Shown here piece after piece: positions 39,257 through 49,830 of a stretch of 53,219 nt of DNA. The position numbers and the translations under genes were made by a program. The stretch lies in assembly GCA_023091735.1 (NCBI GenBank), contig JALKBU010000267.1, forward strand, positions 1 to 53,219, read 5' to 3'. How positions within the stretch are numbered: position 1 is the stretch's first letter; each line of letters begins with the position of its first letter. The DNA comes from Trichomonas tenax (lineage: Eukaryota; Parabasalia; Trichomonadida; Trichomonadidae). Below the pieces are notes generated by a model, which did no database searches, had not been told where the DNA came from, and saw only the letters and a program-made list of their open reading frames with translations.

Positions 39257-40780
39257 TTATAGCTCGTCTTCTTTTGGTGGTTCTGGTGTCCATTCTGGCT
39301 TTGGTGGAAGCGGTGCCTTGATTGGCGATGTCGAGTTATCCTTGAGAAGTTGTGCCATGAGGTAAAGATTGCGGCGCTTGCCAATCGGAAATGGGTGTGT
39401 CTTGTTGTTTGCTGGGAACATCCATGCATATGGGTATGTCTCGTTTCTCCAGATGGTGACTGGAATATCGTTGCAAGAAGCGTTGATTGTTGCGAAGACA
39501 ACGTGATGAATTGAAGACTTCTTCGCCCACTGCGCTGTCTTGTACATCAAGTCTTCTACTTCATCGCAGTTCTTGCACGGCCAGCCGCGGAAGTTGATAA
39601 CGAAGTCCTTGTCAGTGCTCTCGAGCTGCTTCTTGAGATCGGTCGCTGAATATGTCATCAGTGGATATCTGGCTCTTGTCGATGAAACAGGAGTCTCGAT
39701 GATTGTCTCTTTGATCTTTCCTCTGAGGTGATCAGTGGCGAACAAAGCGACGGCGTTAGGTGATGGATTACCACGGAAAATCCACTTCTTGTAGTTGTAT
39801 TGATCGACTTGGAAGAAACCATAGATTGGGAGTGAGAAGTTCTGGATGTTCATGCGTGTGAGGTTGACCTTGAGGGCTGTGGAGTCACCGTAGCGAATTG
39901 GGATCTTGTTTGTCTCGTCTGTGTTGATTTTCTCTGAAACTTTGTCTAAAACTTGGCGAACTTCACTCATCATCGTGAGGTTGGTGAAATCGTAGATAGC
40001 GGCGAAGTACATAGCCAGATTGTTTCCGACAACAGCGTTAAACGTTGAATTCATGATTTCGTATTTTGCATCAATGTTCTTTTCGATGAAATCTGAAAGA
40101 GACTTCGTTGTGACTTTCATTGGATCGCCTTGATATGTGATATTCTTGTCATCGAGCGTTCTAATAATTGTAATTCCTGGGAATGGCGCGTTGAAGGCTG
40201 CAGCGAGCTCTGGTGTCTGTGTGACCCACATGTGGGACTTCTTCATGTACTTTGCGCTGATAATCGAAAGGATTTTGTCCATTTTCGCGTTAATATCTGG
40301 AAGAGCGACGACAATTGTTGCGTTTCTAGACTCAACGATTGTTCTAGCCTCTTCAACTTGATTGATATACTTGTATTTCGAAGCAGTGACGTTTCCAACG
40401 AAGAAATATGCATCACGGCCCTGTGTTGTGTTCGGAAGCTTAGCGATCTGTGTTCCGTAGCGGAATGCGAAAAGAGCCGGATAGCTGTCAACACCGAGCT
40501 CGTCAGCCAAATCTGTAGCATGGCGCGCAGATAAAACGAGATAATCAGCTTTGCCGTGCGATCTTTCGGCGGCATAACGATATCCTTCGATCATTCTCTT
40601 GCACTCGTCATTATCCTTATCGTAGAAAAAAACGAGCGCTAAATCGTACTGGTCAATCGTATTTCTGAATTCTAATTCACGCATATAGCGCACTGGGTCG
40701 TTATCTTTCGTGTACCTCTTTCCTGGCCGGCGTCGTGACGAACCAAAGGCAAATAAAAGAGAAAGGAAACAAAAGAGCAT
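39257..40780 (-). CDS. Protein disulfide isomerase-like protein with ER-retention signal
   Basis: The protein has 507 residues from the ATG at 40780. Residues 1-15 (MLFCFLSLLFAFGSS) are a signal peptide. An N-terminal thioredoxin-like domain (about 35-125) lacks a CxxC: the site reads DNDEC (Cys60 alone), but the cis-Pro region (SYPALF) is kept. Two divergent central domains follow. A C-terminal thioredoxin domain has GWPCKNCDEV with Cys402 and Cys405. The protein ends in EDEL, a KDEL-type ER retrieval signal. By family it catalyses disulfide formation and rearrangement in the ER. Only one of the two end domains has a redox-active pair, unlike the classic a-b-b'-a' PDI with two. Several NxT/S sites are present. 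TTGTCACTTTTAAAAA directly precedes the ATG and contains an initiator-like TCACT. Confidence 0.88.
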   Translation of the reverse strand: MLFCFLSLLFAFGSSRRRPGKRYTKDNDPVRYMRELEFRNTIDQYDLALVFFYDKDNDECKRMIEGYRYAAERSHGKADYLVLSARHATDLADELGVDSYPALFAFRYGTQIAKLPNTTQGRDAYFFVGNVTASKYKYINQVEEARTIVESRNATIVVALPDINAKMDKILSIISAKYMKKSHMWVTQTPELAAAFNAPFPGITIIRTLDDKNITYQGDPMKVTTKSLSDFIEKNIDAKYEIMNSTFNAVVGNNLAMYFAAIYDFTNLTMMSEVRQVLDKVSEKINTDETNKIPIRYGDSTALKVNLTRMNIQNFSLPIYGFFQVDQYNYKKWIFRGNPSPNAVALFATDHLRGKIKETIIETPVSSTRARYPLMTYSATDLKKQLESTDKDFVINFRGWPCKNCDEVEDLMYKTAQWAKKSSIHHVVFATINASCNDIPVTIWRNETYPYAWMFPANNKTHPFPIGKRRNLYLMAQLLKDNSTSPIKAPLPPKPEWTPEPPKEDEL

Positions 40781-42494
40781 TTTTTAAAAGTGACAACTAA
40801 TTTGGCTGCAACGTTATGAGATTCATATTCTTTCACTTTTGGATATTCTATGTATTTCTAAATCTAATTTTATCGAAATTGTTCAATTTCAGTCATTTCT
40901 CAAAGATTTGCCGAAATGATTTTACAAATTAAATTTACATGACAAATATATAATTCATTTCTAAGAAGTGTTTCAACTGAAAATAATGAATTTGAGCGAC
41001 CAAAATTGTAAAATTTTGGATTACTATATATAAATCATCGGTAAGATTTCCTTTTCGAAGCTCGAACGATATGTGTCAAGCTGCCAAATAATCGTCAAAG
41101 CGGCTTGTCATCTCACGCAATTAAGATAACTTTATACACAATGTATTTAAATGCTAAATACATTCACTTAGTTTTTTTGAATACTTTCAAAAACAAAAAT
41201 ATCGTAATCATCGATGATAGAGTAACTATCAAAACGGTTTGATGAAAAACAGACGTTTAGTTTTTGTAATTCTGAACTTTGGACGAAACAAATTGCATGG
41301 TAATTGTCTAACATTCCTTATATACTTACCTTGTAGCACTATTGGTTAGTTAATTTTCAGTTCTTTCATGTTGATAAGTATTGATATCAATTTCGATTTC
41401 TAAATATGTTCATATTTGATTAGTTTTACAAATAGGCATAACATACAAGTGCAAAAGCTTCATCGAAACATTAAGTGTTTATTGTATTGCGCGTCTTGAA
41501 ATTCATTACATAATATGATTTTTTAATAAGTCTGATAAGAATCTTCACATTGTCGCAGTCGTACTCCCTGCGTGAAAACAAAGCAATATTCGATGATTTT
41601 AAAGATAATTTTAATTTTTCAAACTTTAATAAAGCTACAGTATATCTACTATTACAAACCAGCTTACAAACCATGGTTATATATTATCCACATATTAAAG
41701 TCATAGTTCAACGAAATTCTAATTATCAATATTTTGGAACTCTTTTAAAACAAAACTAATTAGCTCCATATTTTACAGAGAGTACCAACTTTATGTAGTG
41801 GTATTTAAAGCACTATACATTGAGCATGATATTCATCGTGAGTGCATGATGCAATTTCGGCGCCCATTAAATCCAAAAATGTGACAACACTTCACTCCAG
41901 TTCTCAATTTTAGTCTCATTATTTTCAAGAATCCTCTCACTTTCAGTACCTCATGGGGACACTTATAACACTGCCAATGTTTCAGCCTCCAGTTTTGAAG
42001 GTCCCAGTTGGAACACTTCTCATTTCTATTTTTTCAATCAACAGACTTCTCATATAGAAATTATATTAATTTTTGATTCCTGCTCGAAGCACATATGATT
42101 ACTATATAAAAAGCAAGTGGAAAGACAATTTCATGAACAAAGTTGTCGAAGAAATGTTAATCGAACAAAAACTTCATTACTTTGTTATATTGAGTAAAAT
42201 GCAATATAAAATTATACTATTAGATAATCAGATTACTGCTGTAATGGTTGGATGATGAAATAATTAAATTTCATGGATATTTTTCATTTTAAAATTTGCA
42301 AACAAATTGATAAATCTTTTCATTAATAACCTCAACACAAACTGCAGTCAAGATTGATTGTTGATAAATATATAGAAACAGCACTGAGAGGAGAGGTAGG
42401 TCGTCGAAGCCAAATCCAAGAGAATTGGCTCAAATTCGTACAATATATTTGCTGTCCCATATGCATCATTTTCTAGCGAGGCGCGTAAAAAACG
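40781..42494. other. Intergenic, AT-rich
   Basis: No convincing gene. Several 60-70-codon open frames (for example 41550-41759 and 42073-42255) lack recognisable features, and 42073 lacks an ATG at its start. Confidence 0.4.
40934..40946 (-). promoter_or_regulatory. TTTACATGACAAA element upstream of the PDI-like gene
   Basis: It is an exact 13-bp match to the recurring element (reverse complement TTTGTCATGTAAA), 154 bp before the start at 40780. That is further than in most other cases. Confidence 0.4.
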
Positions 42495-43008
42495 GGTCCG
42501 CCAATTTGTAGATAAGAGCACATAAAAATTGGACACTATTGAACGTTGATTTTTTGTGAAAAATTGAATTTGTAAAATTTTGAAACAGTTTTGAGGTAAA
42601 ATGAAAAAATAACTCCAGGGAACTGATTTGTAATTATAATAGAGTTGGAATCATTAGAAATATCAAGATTTTAATAGGATTATGACAAAAATAGCCAGTT
42701 TACATTTTTTACACGGCTAAATAGTAAAAATTGTTATTTCGCATTTAACTACTAACAACTAAAAACATGCCGAATACGATTCCATAAATACTGTCTAATG
42801 ACTGCTGTAAGGTTGGATATTCAGAGGTTGTCGTGTTTATTACTTCTTTCATTAGAATAATCATAGTTTCAAAGTTTATAAACTTTTTATTCAATTACAC
42901 GCATGCTATTTTATTCCCTTTGTAATGCAAAGCATAAGAACATGATTTTTATCTCATACATTTTAAAAAATGAGATTCGTTATACGAGAAACTCAAAATT
43001 GGCGGACC
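42495..43008. mobile_element. Candidate 514-bp MITE-like element
   Basis: It is bounded by a 13-bp perfect inverted repeat, GGTCCGCCAATTT (42495-42507) and AAATTGGCGGACC (42996-43008). The inner few bases are partly matched too. There is no coding capacity. No target-site duplication was recognised. The GC-rich termini stand out in a very AT-rich region. It is probably a non-autonomous DNA transposon, but a second copy is needed for proof. Confidence 0.45.
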
Positions 43009-44906
43009 AAAATCAACTCAAAACAGCGTAAAATGCATATGCTAGGCTAACTTTGCATAATGTTAGGTGTTTTAGAAGATTCTCTTGGTTTTTTAAAAAG
43101 ATAAAATATGTAATTTGTATGATATTTTTTTGTGTAGATTCAGATCATCCATGACATAAATTGTGATATGTGATACATTGAAATGACTGGATTTGAGGTT
43201 AATATTTATTCGAGAATATATTCATGAGAAATTTAAATATGATTCTTTAACTTAACATTGATATGTTAAGCATATGGGAGTCTTTAACATATCTTGGTCC
43301 CGGAACTTAGAACGCTCTCTACACAAGAATGTGGACCGTTTTTACTGAACGTGAATAAATAACGGACTATCGAAATATAGTTAATTAATCCAAGGATAGC
43401 TTTGTGGTAACTGCTCGCAAAATATCAAATAGAAAAACATGTACTTATAAATTTGAGTTTGTGGTGATAGCAAAATTAAATCCAGGTTATTCAATTCCAC
43501 ATTGAAATTTTCATATACGTCACTTTTTGCCATATTCAATGATTAATTTGGCACTTTTTATATTTTTTCATGCCGTTTTCCATAGAGTTATCATGGATTT
43601 CGCCTCAATTGGATTTATTAAAAACCAGTACATTCACGGAAACTATCATTCTATTGAATGATTCTTAAAAAATCTACGATTTATCATGATTTTAGAAAAA
43701 TTTGGCTGCACATCGATATATTCGATACAAATCAATATACAATACAACTCAGTATCACGACTACTGCAAAATAACAGCTGATATATAGCAATTATAGTTA
43801 TCATTTTCCAAAATTCGATTTGGCCATAATATATAAGGCATTTGAATTAGATTTGAAATTATAAACAAGCAAAGAAACCAAATCCACATCCAAAATATGC
43901 TCTTATAGTTCAACTTTATAATCTGATATATTTATCTTAATATTCAAGATCTAATAGTATCGAAGCATTTCAATCAACAACAAAGTCATTCCCACGTCTA
44001 TATTAACAAACATGAAATCTTATATATTTATAAAATATTTTAATTCATGCATCTAAGTAACTCAAGGCATTAATGTTTGCTATAAAAGCGATAAAAAACA
44101 TTATAACATGCCTTAGCTCATGGCTAAATTAGGAATCAAATTCGATATTGTGAATTAAAGAAGAAAACATTAACTGTCTTATGCCCATATCGAACTGAAG
44201 TTGTTTATATTGTTTCCATTAAGAATTATAGTATTTGTTAAATTGATTGATTCGAAATTCAAAAACAGCATCGAAAATCATTAAAATTTATCCAGCACAA
44301 TCCCAAAAATCCCAAATAAATCAATGCCAAATCCAAAATCAATCAATACCTATCACATATCATATCGCTGTCAAGATGACACTCTAAGATAAAAAAGCAA
44401 CAAAAAAAGAGTTAGATCAAAACCACAGCATCACCATGGCCAGTTGATATCATATTTCAACAAAAATCTAATCAATGATAACTTCATTAACAACACACAA
44501 AAACGAAAAAAAAAAAATATTAAAAAACTGTCGAAATCTGAGCACAATCATTTCATTAAAACAAAACTATGATAAAATACGATCTTTTAAAGAGTAGAAT
44601 CCTATAACCCGTCGAAAAATGAATGTTCACATTTGTTAAGTTTTAACGGATTATCATCAATGAATATCATTAAATTCATTAAAATTAAGACCTAAAATAT
44701 CCAAAACAATAAGAAAAACGAGAAATAAGAAATATAAAACCGCTATAATTAAGAGCTTTACATAGCCGTCATAGTGTCAAAATAAGCTAGCATATTCTGA
44801 CACAGGTAATAAAGGAAGTACAGAGCTGCAAATTAGGAATTTGAAAATTGACAATGATTTTTGTTTTGTTTCATGTCAATTTTTTTTTTGAGAAATAAAA
44901 AAATAA
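43009..44906. other. Intergenic, about 1.9 kb, AT-rich
   Basis: No gene recognised. GGTCC and GGACC words about 35 nt apart (43295-43340), the second followed by GTTTTT, are a weak hint of a short RNA. Otherwise homogeneous low-complexity DNA. Confidence 0.35.
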
Positions 44907-45362
44907 ATGAATGAAGAGTCTTCTGAGTCTCCTATGTTGTATGTGATACTCAGAGACCCGCCAAAAAAGATGACATCGAAGGAATACATGAAATTTTCGA
45001 CAGAAGTTATCGAAAGACGCAGAAAATCAAATTCTATGTATTATTATATTGAAAGATTGCTCAATAGCCTTTCCAAATGCAAGAGAAGGAAGTCCGATAA
45101 TCTACTCATAGCAGAAAGCATTTCTAAGAAAATAAATAAAAAAATAGACCGAAATGCGAAAAGAAACTACGATTCATTGATATGCTGGTACTGTGAGAAC
45201 TGGGGAGAGGTCTCTAAGCACCTTTATACAACTTACGCGGAGATTTTCGAAACTCCAACAAAGCAAAAACAGCAAACAACTATAGAAAACGATCAGAAAT
45301 TAAATCTTTCTATTACGACCAAGGCGGTTGACACTTGCTCGGTCTCGTTCTTCCTCAACTAG
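44907..45362 (+). CDS. Hypothetical basic protein
   Basis: The protein has 151 residues from the ATG at 44907. It is rich in Lys, Arg and Ser, with helical segments (MTSKEYMKFSTEVIERRRKS, LLNSLSKCKRRKSDNLLIAE). A short Trp/Cys cluster in the middle (ICWYCENWGE) could be structural. No signal peptide or membrane segment. Composition is more protein-like than the surrounding noise ORFs, and a TTTCATGTCAATTTT promoter-like stretch lies about 30 nt upstream. No domain is recognised and the function is unknown. The gene is isolated in a large AT-rich region. Confidence 0.5.
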   Translation: MNEESSESPMLYVILRDPPKKMTSKEYMKFSTEVIERRRKSNSMYYYIERLLNSLSKCKRRKSDNLLIAESISKKINKKIDRNAKRNYDSLICWYCENWGEVSKHLYTTYAEIFETPTKQKQQTTIENDQKLNLSITTKAVDTCSVSFFLN

Positions 45363-46434
45363 TCTCGATTTTATATATTTTATCTGTTCTATTGAATTTA
45401 AAGCCAAAGTTGTTGTGTAATTGTTTGGCACCTTAAAGCTTGGTTATTTTTTTATAAGTTTATTTTCGTTGAAAAGTGAGAAGCGGCTATTTTTTATCAA
45501 ATTATATCATGTTTGGATCATAATGGAACAAAATTGATATGATAAAACTCTCAAGCAGGTCACAAGATATAGAAATAACCGATTCTTTCATTTTGGTTCC
45601 TATAATCTTCCTTCAAATCATTGATTAGAATATCGTCTCGTTAAAGGACATAATGGTTCATTCTTTGCCCTTCTTTAGAAAATGGTCTATAACTTTATCC
45701 GTTTGAGTTTAATGTGTAATTCAATTTTTTTCTGTTCAAAAAGCGATTTGACACAAGATTTTTGGTTTTTCTGAATTTTTATTGATCCGGAAATTCCAGA
45801 AATGATTCTATTAGTGTCAAAAATTCACACCTGAACATTAGAGTAAACAACGATAAAACTCGAAAATCATCAAATATATTTATGGTTTGTATCACATATC
45901 AAGAAGCAGTTCGAATGGTGAACAAATTATGAAATAATTAAAATAATATTTTTGATATTTTTTAGAAATGTCAAAAGTTGTGTTAAAAAAAAGATAGAGA
46001 TGTTGAGTACTCGTTATAAAAATTCTATATGATAAAATCATCACGTTTTATAAAGAATATTTTCGTTTCATGAAAAAATATTTCGTAACATCAAAATATC
46101 ATTATTCACATAGTACTATTGAAATATATTATTATCTTACGTTGTAGAAAAAAAGTATTTTATATTTTTTCATGAAATTTAAATAGAACATTATAATTTT
46201 AGAAAGATGTATTGCAAGGATGTATTTCTTTCGAAATTGATGACTGTGATGACTTATCAACCAATAAAAAAAAATATCGATTCTAGATAAAAAACCATTA
46301 TCGAGAAATGTTAATAAGATGATTGAATAGATCTATTCGATGAGATTTTAATTCTGTTTTTAAAAGAGTGTGTTATCAAACAAAATTGTGATCAAAACAA
46401 AAATAAATGTCCAGATACATTCAAAAATGGATAC
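45363..46434. other. Intergenic, AT-rich
   Basis: No gene; a perfect 14-bp palindrome GAATAGATCTATTC lies near 46325. Confidence 0.4.
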
Positions 46435-46519
46435 GGTGACGATAGGAATGACCGACTATCTGTGGCCATCACCATAATACCGGGAAATGAGCACTTTCCC
46501 AAAGAGATCCTTTGCTCTT
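46435..46519. ncRNA. Candidate structured non-coding RNA (three stem-loops)
   Basis: In about 85 bases of locally GC-rich sequence there are, in order, three stem-loops. The first is two-tiered, with GGTGA (46435-46439) pairing with TCACC (46469-46473) and GATAG (46441-46445) with CTATC (46456-46460). The second is GGGAAA/TTTCCC (46482-46500). The third is AAGAG/CTCTT (46502-46519). On the minus strand the structure is followed by CCATTTTTGA, which could be an Sm-type site or a pol III terminator. It does not match snRNA, tRNA, 5S or SRP signatures that I can recall. Strand undecided. Confidence 0.3.
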
Positions 46520-47167
46520 CGATGAAATAAAATAAAATGAAAAGTGCTAATTTACATTTATTAAATTTTGGTTTTGGATTTGGTTTTATATATGTTGAAT
46601 CAGAATTTTAATTTTAGGGAAATGGTTTTGGCACTTTTGATGTAAACTTTTGAAATGTTTTGACATTTGTCTCAAAAGTTGTCGTTTTCTGACAAATTCA
46701 ATTTTTATTTCGTCACATTTATTTCAAATGTGAAACATGAATTTTGCTATTTTAAAGTCTTTGGAGCGAATGCAACGATTTTAATCACTCTGGAAATTTC
46801 AATTCCACAACTTTGACTCAATTTTCATGTATTCATCTAAATTTCAAAAAAAAAATATAAATTACATTTCAACACTTCATCCAATAAAGTAATATATGAT
46901 GACAATATGAATTTTCTTGAATATATCCGAAAATAGTTCTTATTTTTGCAAAATAATTCAAATTTTTAATAATTGAATCAAAAGCGACGCATTAAGAGTG
47001 CTAGCCTATGCTCCTATAAATGCTCCAATTTAACATATTAAATATAAATTTGCAATATTTTTTGGAATAATTATGATGATCTCTTGAATATACCGAAGGT
47101 AAAAGTAAGGAATTATATTGCAACACTTTATAGAACATATTTTCAAAAATCAGAAATGAGGAAGATA
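46520..47167. other. Intergenic, with an orphan promoter-like cluster
   Basis: At 46640-46735 there are several TTGACA/GTCA words and a GTGAAACATG start-like end, followed by an open frame of only 15 codons (from 46738). This may be the remains of a lost gene. The rest is AT-rich with nothing recognised. Confidence 0.35.
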
Positions 47168-47227
47168 TTTGTCATGTAATTATAATTTATTGTCAGATTG
47201 TTGTTGTCATGTAAAATTTTTATTATG
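47168..47227 (+). promoter_or_regulatory. Promoter-like cluster before the tandem pair
   Basis: TTTGTCATGTAA (47168-47179), TTGTCATGTAAA (47204-47215) and an inverted TGACAAA shortly after lie 90-150 nt upstream of 47315. A second set of words closer to the start was not seen, so the true initiator is uncertain. Confidence 0.45.
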
Positions 47228-47314
47228 ACAAATAAAGTATTCAAATTAACATATTTTGTTTTGTAAATTGTAAAATCTGTCTAAAATTTTTACTTTTTAT
47301 TTTATAATTTAAAA

Positions 47315-47911
47315 ATGCTTCCAAGACGAGCTCCTCGTTCCAACAAAGGATCTCCAAACAAAAGCATGGCTGTTCAAGCTGAGGAAAATGTTGTTCCTCC
47401 TCGTGATGATTTAGTTCCTATTGAATCACTCGAAGGAAATCAAAAAACTAATGGACCACAGCAAAGTCATATACCTGTTCCTAAAAATCGTTCTAAAAGC
47501 AGTGTGAGTCCAAGAAATGAAACTACATCTAAATCTGAACAAAATCTTCCTAAAAGATCTCAAATACCGCGAAAATCTACGCCAAATCACAAAGTTATCA
47601 GTGACTTCGAATCAGTGCTTCGTCAAAATATCGAAGAAGAAAGACAGAGATATAATGAAAATGAGCAAAGAACAGATAGAGAGCGTACACCACTTTCGCA
47701 GCGTAGAATTCAGAAAAAGAAAGTTCCTTATGCTGATTCGTCCGTTAATCCAGATGATAACATTAATTCCAATAAAACTTCGAATTCTAACGATATGGAG
47801 TCCGGAGGTATAGATGCACCGAAAATCAAAAACCTTGAACCATCCAATTTTTCATATTTTGATCGATTAGCCTATATTGACTATACTTTACCAGTAGAGG
47901 AAAGTCAGTAA
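47315..47911 (+). CDS. Basic, disordered hypothetical protein
   Basis: The protein has 198 residues from the ATG at 47315 (MLPRRAPRSNKGSPNKSM). It is rich in Ser, Pro, Arg, Lys and Asn and is probably disordered. Motif-like SP/TP sites (SVSPRNE, RKSTPNH, ERTPLSQRR) could be targets of proline-directed kinases; there is a CDK in this window, but no link is implied. One acidic/helical stretch lies at about 95-115 (SDFESVLRQNIEEERQRYNE). The end (PSNFSYFDRLAYIDYTLPVE) is aromatic. No domain is recognised. Only 45 bp separate it from the next gene on the same strand. Confidence 0.55.
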   Translation: MLPRRAPRSNKGSPNKSMAVQAEENVVPPRDDLVPIESLEGNQKTNGPQQSHIPVPKNRSKSSVSPRNETTSKSEQNLPKRSQIPRKSTPNHKVISDFESVLRQNIEEERQRYNENEQRTDRERTPLSQRRIQKKKVPYADSSVNPDDNINSNKTSNSNDMESGGIDAPKIKNLEPSNFSYFDRLAYIDYTLPVEESQ

Positions 47912-47956
47912 AATATCTGTGTTTGTTTTTATATTATATTTTTTCATTTATTTATA

Positions 47957-48577
47957 ATGAGTGGATTTGATCCATTCAAGAATAAAAAAACAAAACCATC
48001 ATTAATACAAAGCGTGGAAAACGAAATTGCGGAGAAAAGAGCAAACATTTCTCTTAATTCTACGCCTAAAGAGACTTCAAATGATATTCTATTTATTTCA
48101 TCTTCAAAAACAACGCCTAAAATCACTCCAAAACGAGATTCTACGAGTAGCGCACCTCAAAGGAAGCCGATTTTCTCTACTAATTGGGGTAAAACAAAAT
48201 TTGAAAGTTCAGATGAAAAAATTATTCAAGTTATTAACGAAAAACCGAAACTAAAGCCAAAACTTTACGATTTAGTATACAACCAAATAGTTTATTGCCC
48301 TGAATTAAATCAACATTTAGTATATTGCGGAAAAAATCAGAGTCAAAAATGTATTTGTACAGCTTTCGATAAGGTGTCGATATATGAGATAGATTTTAAT
48401 GCATTGGAACCTAAAAAACGGAAATTTGTTCCTGATTCATTTCATCAACTTCATCCATTAATAAGAGATCAACCTTTAACAGAAGAACAATTTTTGGAAC
48501 TATGTACGAAATATCGGTCGCAGGAATATTATGTTATTGAAGAAAAAAGTCATTCTCTATTTTCAGATTCTGATTAA
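47957..48577 (+). CDS. Hypothetical protein with disordered N-half and compact C-half
   Basis: The protein has 206 residues from the ATG at 47957 (MSGFDPFKNKKTKPSLIQSV). Residues 1-95 are Ser/Thr/Lys/Pro-rich and probably disordered (STPKETS, TTPKITPKRDS). From about 100 the sequence is more ordered, with strand-like LYDLVYNQIVYCPELNQHLVY, a CxC pair (KCICTAF) and a helical LTEEQFLELCTKY. No known domain. DPF near the start is an adaptor-binding word in endocytic proteins, but a single copy is weak evidence. It has the same orientation and style as the preceding gene; the two may be cotranscribed or a diverged pair. Function unknown. Confidence 0.55.
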   Translation: MSGFDPFKNKKTKPSLIQSVENEIAEKRANISLNSTPKETSNDILFISSSKTTPKITPKRDSTSSAPQRKPIFSTNWGKTKFESSDEKIIQVINEKPKLKPKLYDLVYNQIVYCPELNQHLVYCGKNQSQKCICTAFDKVSIYEIDFNALEPKKRKFVPDSFHQLHPLIRDQPLTEEQFLELCTKYRSQEYYVIEEKSHSLFSDSD

Positions 48578-49039
48578 CTTTGTTTGTATTGTTGTTGTAT
48601 TGTTCACTACCATACATATTACTAAATATGCTATCATATTTGAAAAGTAGTATTTTGATAATTTATATCTCTAAAACTCAACTCTGTATATCTTATTTCA
48701 TTATAAATTTTTAAGTACTAAAGTTAAATAGGTAAAAAGAGTATTTCAAAAAATAGTGAACAAATATTAAGTCAGATAATAGGGGTGTGTATGGGCTATC
48801 ATGAAAATATATGAATGGAATATAAATTGAAAGTTAATCTCAAATCAACAATTTTGGTACCCAAAAATTTCAAGCGTAAGAGTAAGAAACAGTGAAAGGA
48901 TAGAAAATTTAGACCTATTAGAACTAAATGAGCTTCTTTCTAAAAGTAATTTCGAAAAAATTTTATTTGAATATATTGAATTTGTAAAAATTAGTAATTT
49001 AATAATAACGTGTATTTATTTTACACTTCTTGAAGCAGC
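48578..49039. other. Intergenic, AT-rich
   Basis: Tail-to-tail region between the hypothetical pair and the uS14 gene. Nothing recognised. Confidence 0.4.
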
Positions 49040-49213
49040 TTAATCGAACTTATTGAAGCCGAGGAGCTCAGCACGCTCGCGGAAGCACCTGCGGCAGATG
49101 TTAAGACGGAACTGACGGATGACACCGCGGCGCTTGCCACAGATACGGCAGGAGCGCTCAGTGGAGCCCTTTGCGTTATCACGGGGGTGCTTTGGAACGA
49201 AGTCGACTGGCAT
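49040..49213 (-). CDS. RPS29: 40S ribosomal protein S29 (uS14)
   Basis: The protein has 57 residues from the ATG at 49213 (MPVDFVPKHPRDNAKGSTER), the normal size for uS14. A zinc-binding motif of two CxxC pairs is complete (SCRICGKRRGVIRQFRLNIC, then RRCF), followed by the conserved RERAELLGFNKFD end. It belongs to the small-subunit head. The open frame extends 12 codons upstream, but that part is promoter sequence. Codons are C/G-ending, as in eS1 and EF-1alpha. The upstream GCGGTTTTGGTCTTCG matches the eS1 promoter word. Confidence 0.95.
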   Translation of the reverse strand: MPVDFVPKHPRDNAKGSTERSCRICGKRRGVIRQFRLNICRRCFRERAELLGFNKFD

Positions 49214-49380
49214 TTTGCTAAAAAGACCGGACGAAGACCAAAACCGCACTCTCGATTCAATTTTCGGAGCTTTATTTTAACGCGATATTTCGATTCTTTT
49301 TTGTGTATATATCGTATATTTCTAGAAAAAATTGGTTTTATCGTTTTATCAATTTCATCAAAAATTTTAGTTCTCTTTTG
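49214..49380 (-). promoter_or_regulatory. Upstream region of the uS14 gene
   Basis: On the minus strand the approximately 45 nt before the ATG contain GCGGTTTTGGTCTTCG and CCGGTCTTTTT, which resemble the eS1 and EF-1alpha upstream words. The rest to 49380 is AT-rich without further recognised signals. Confidence 0.4.
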
Positions 49381-49830
49381 GATCTCTAATATCTTCCATT
49401 CAATAATATGGTCACTGTTTTGAATATTGCACTACTCAAAAATAGTTAAAATTGAATATTTATCATCACGAAATATATTTTTTAACTTAAGATCTCTGGT
49501 ATCTCTTATTTGATAATGCAATTTATGTGTTTCATATATATATTTGTTCAATTAAAGTGAGAACTGAATAGTTTATCATCACAAAATATCAATTCTTATT
49601 TAAGATATATCTTCCATTCGATAGTGAAACTCCTGTATTTCCTATGTATCTGTTCCAAAATGTCAGATCTAAATATTTTATCATCTCAATATATATTTTC
49701 TTAAATGGAATTGGTAATATCATCCATTCGATTACCATATTAGTGTAATGAACAATTTTTAACCTTGAGTTGAAAACAACCAATATTTGATCATAAAGAA
49801 AGATATTTTTTATTTAAGTTCTCGAAAATC
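49381..49830 (+). repeat. Tandem array of about four diverged 110-bp units
   Basis: The words GATCTCTAATATCTTCCATT (49381), GATCTCTGGTATCTCTTATT (49491), GATATATCTTCCATTCGATA (49606) and GGTAATATCATCCATTCGAT (about 49713) recur at 107-115-bp spacing. Each is followed about 60-80 nt later by a TTTATCATC(A/T)C...ATAT stretch. Unit identity is low, so this is an old array. It separates the uS14 and maspardin-like genes. Confidence 0.55.
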
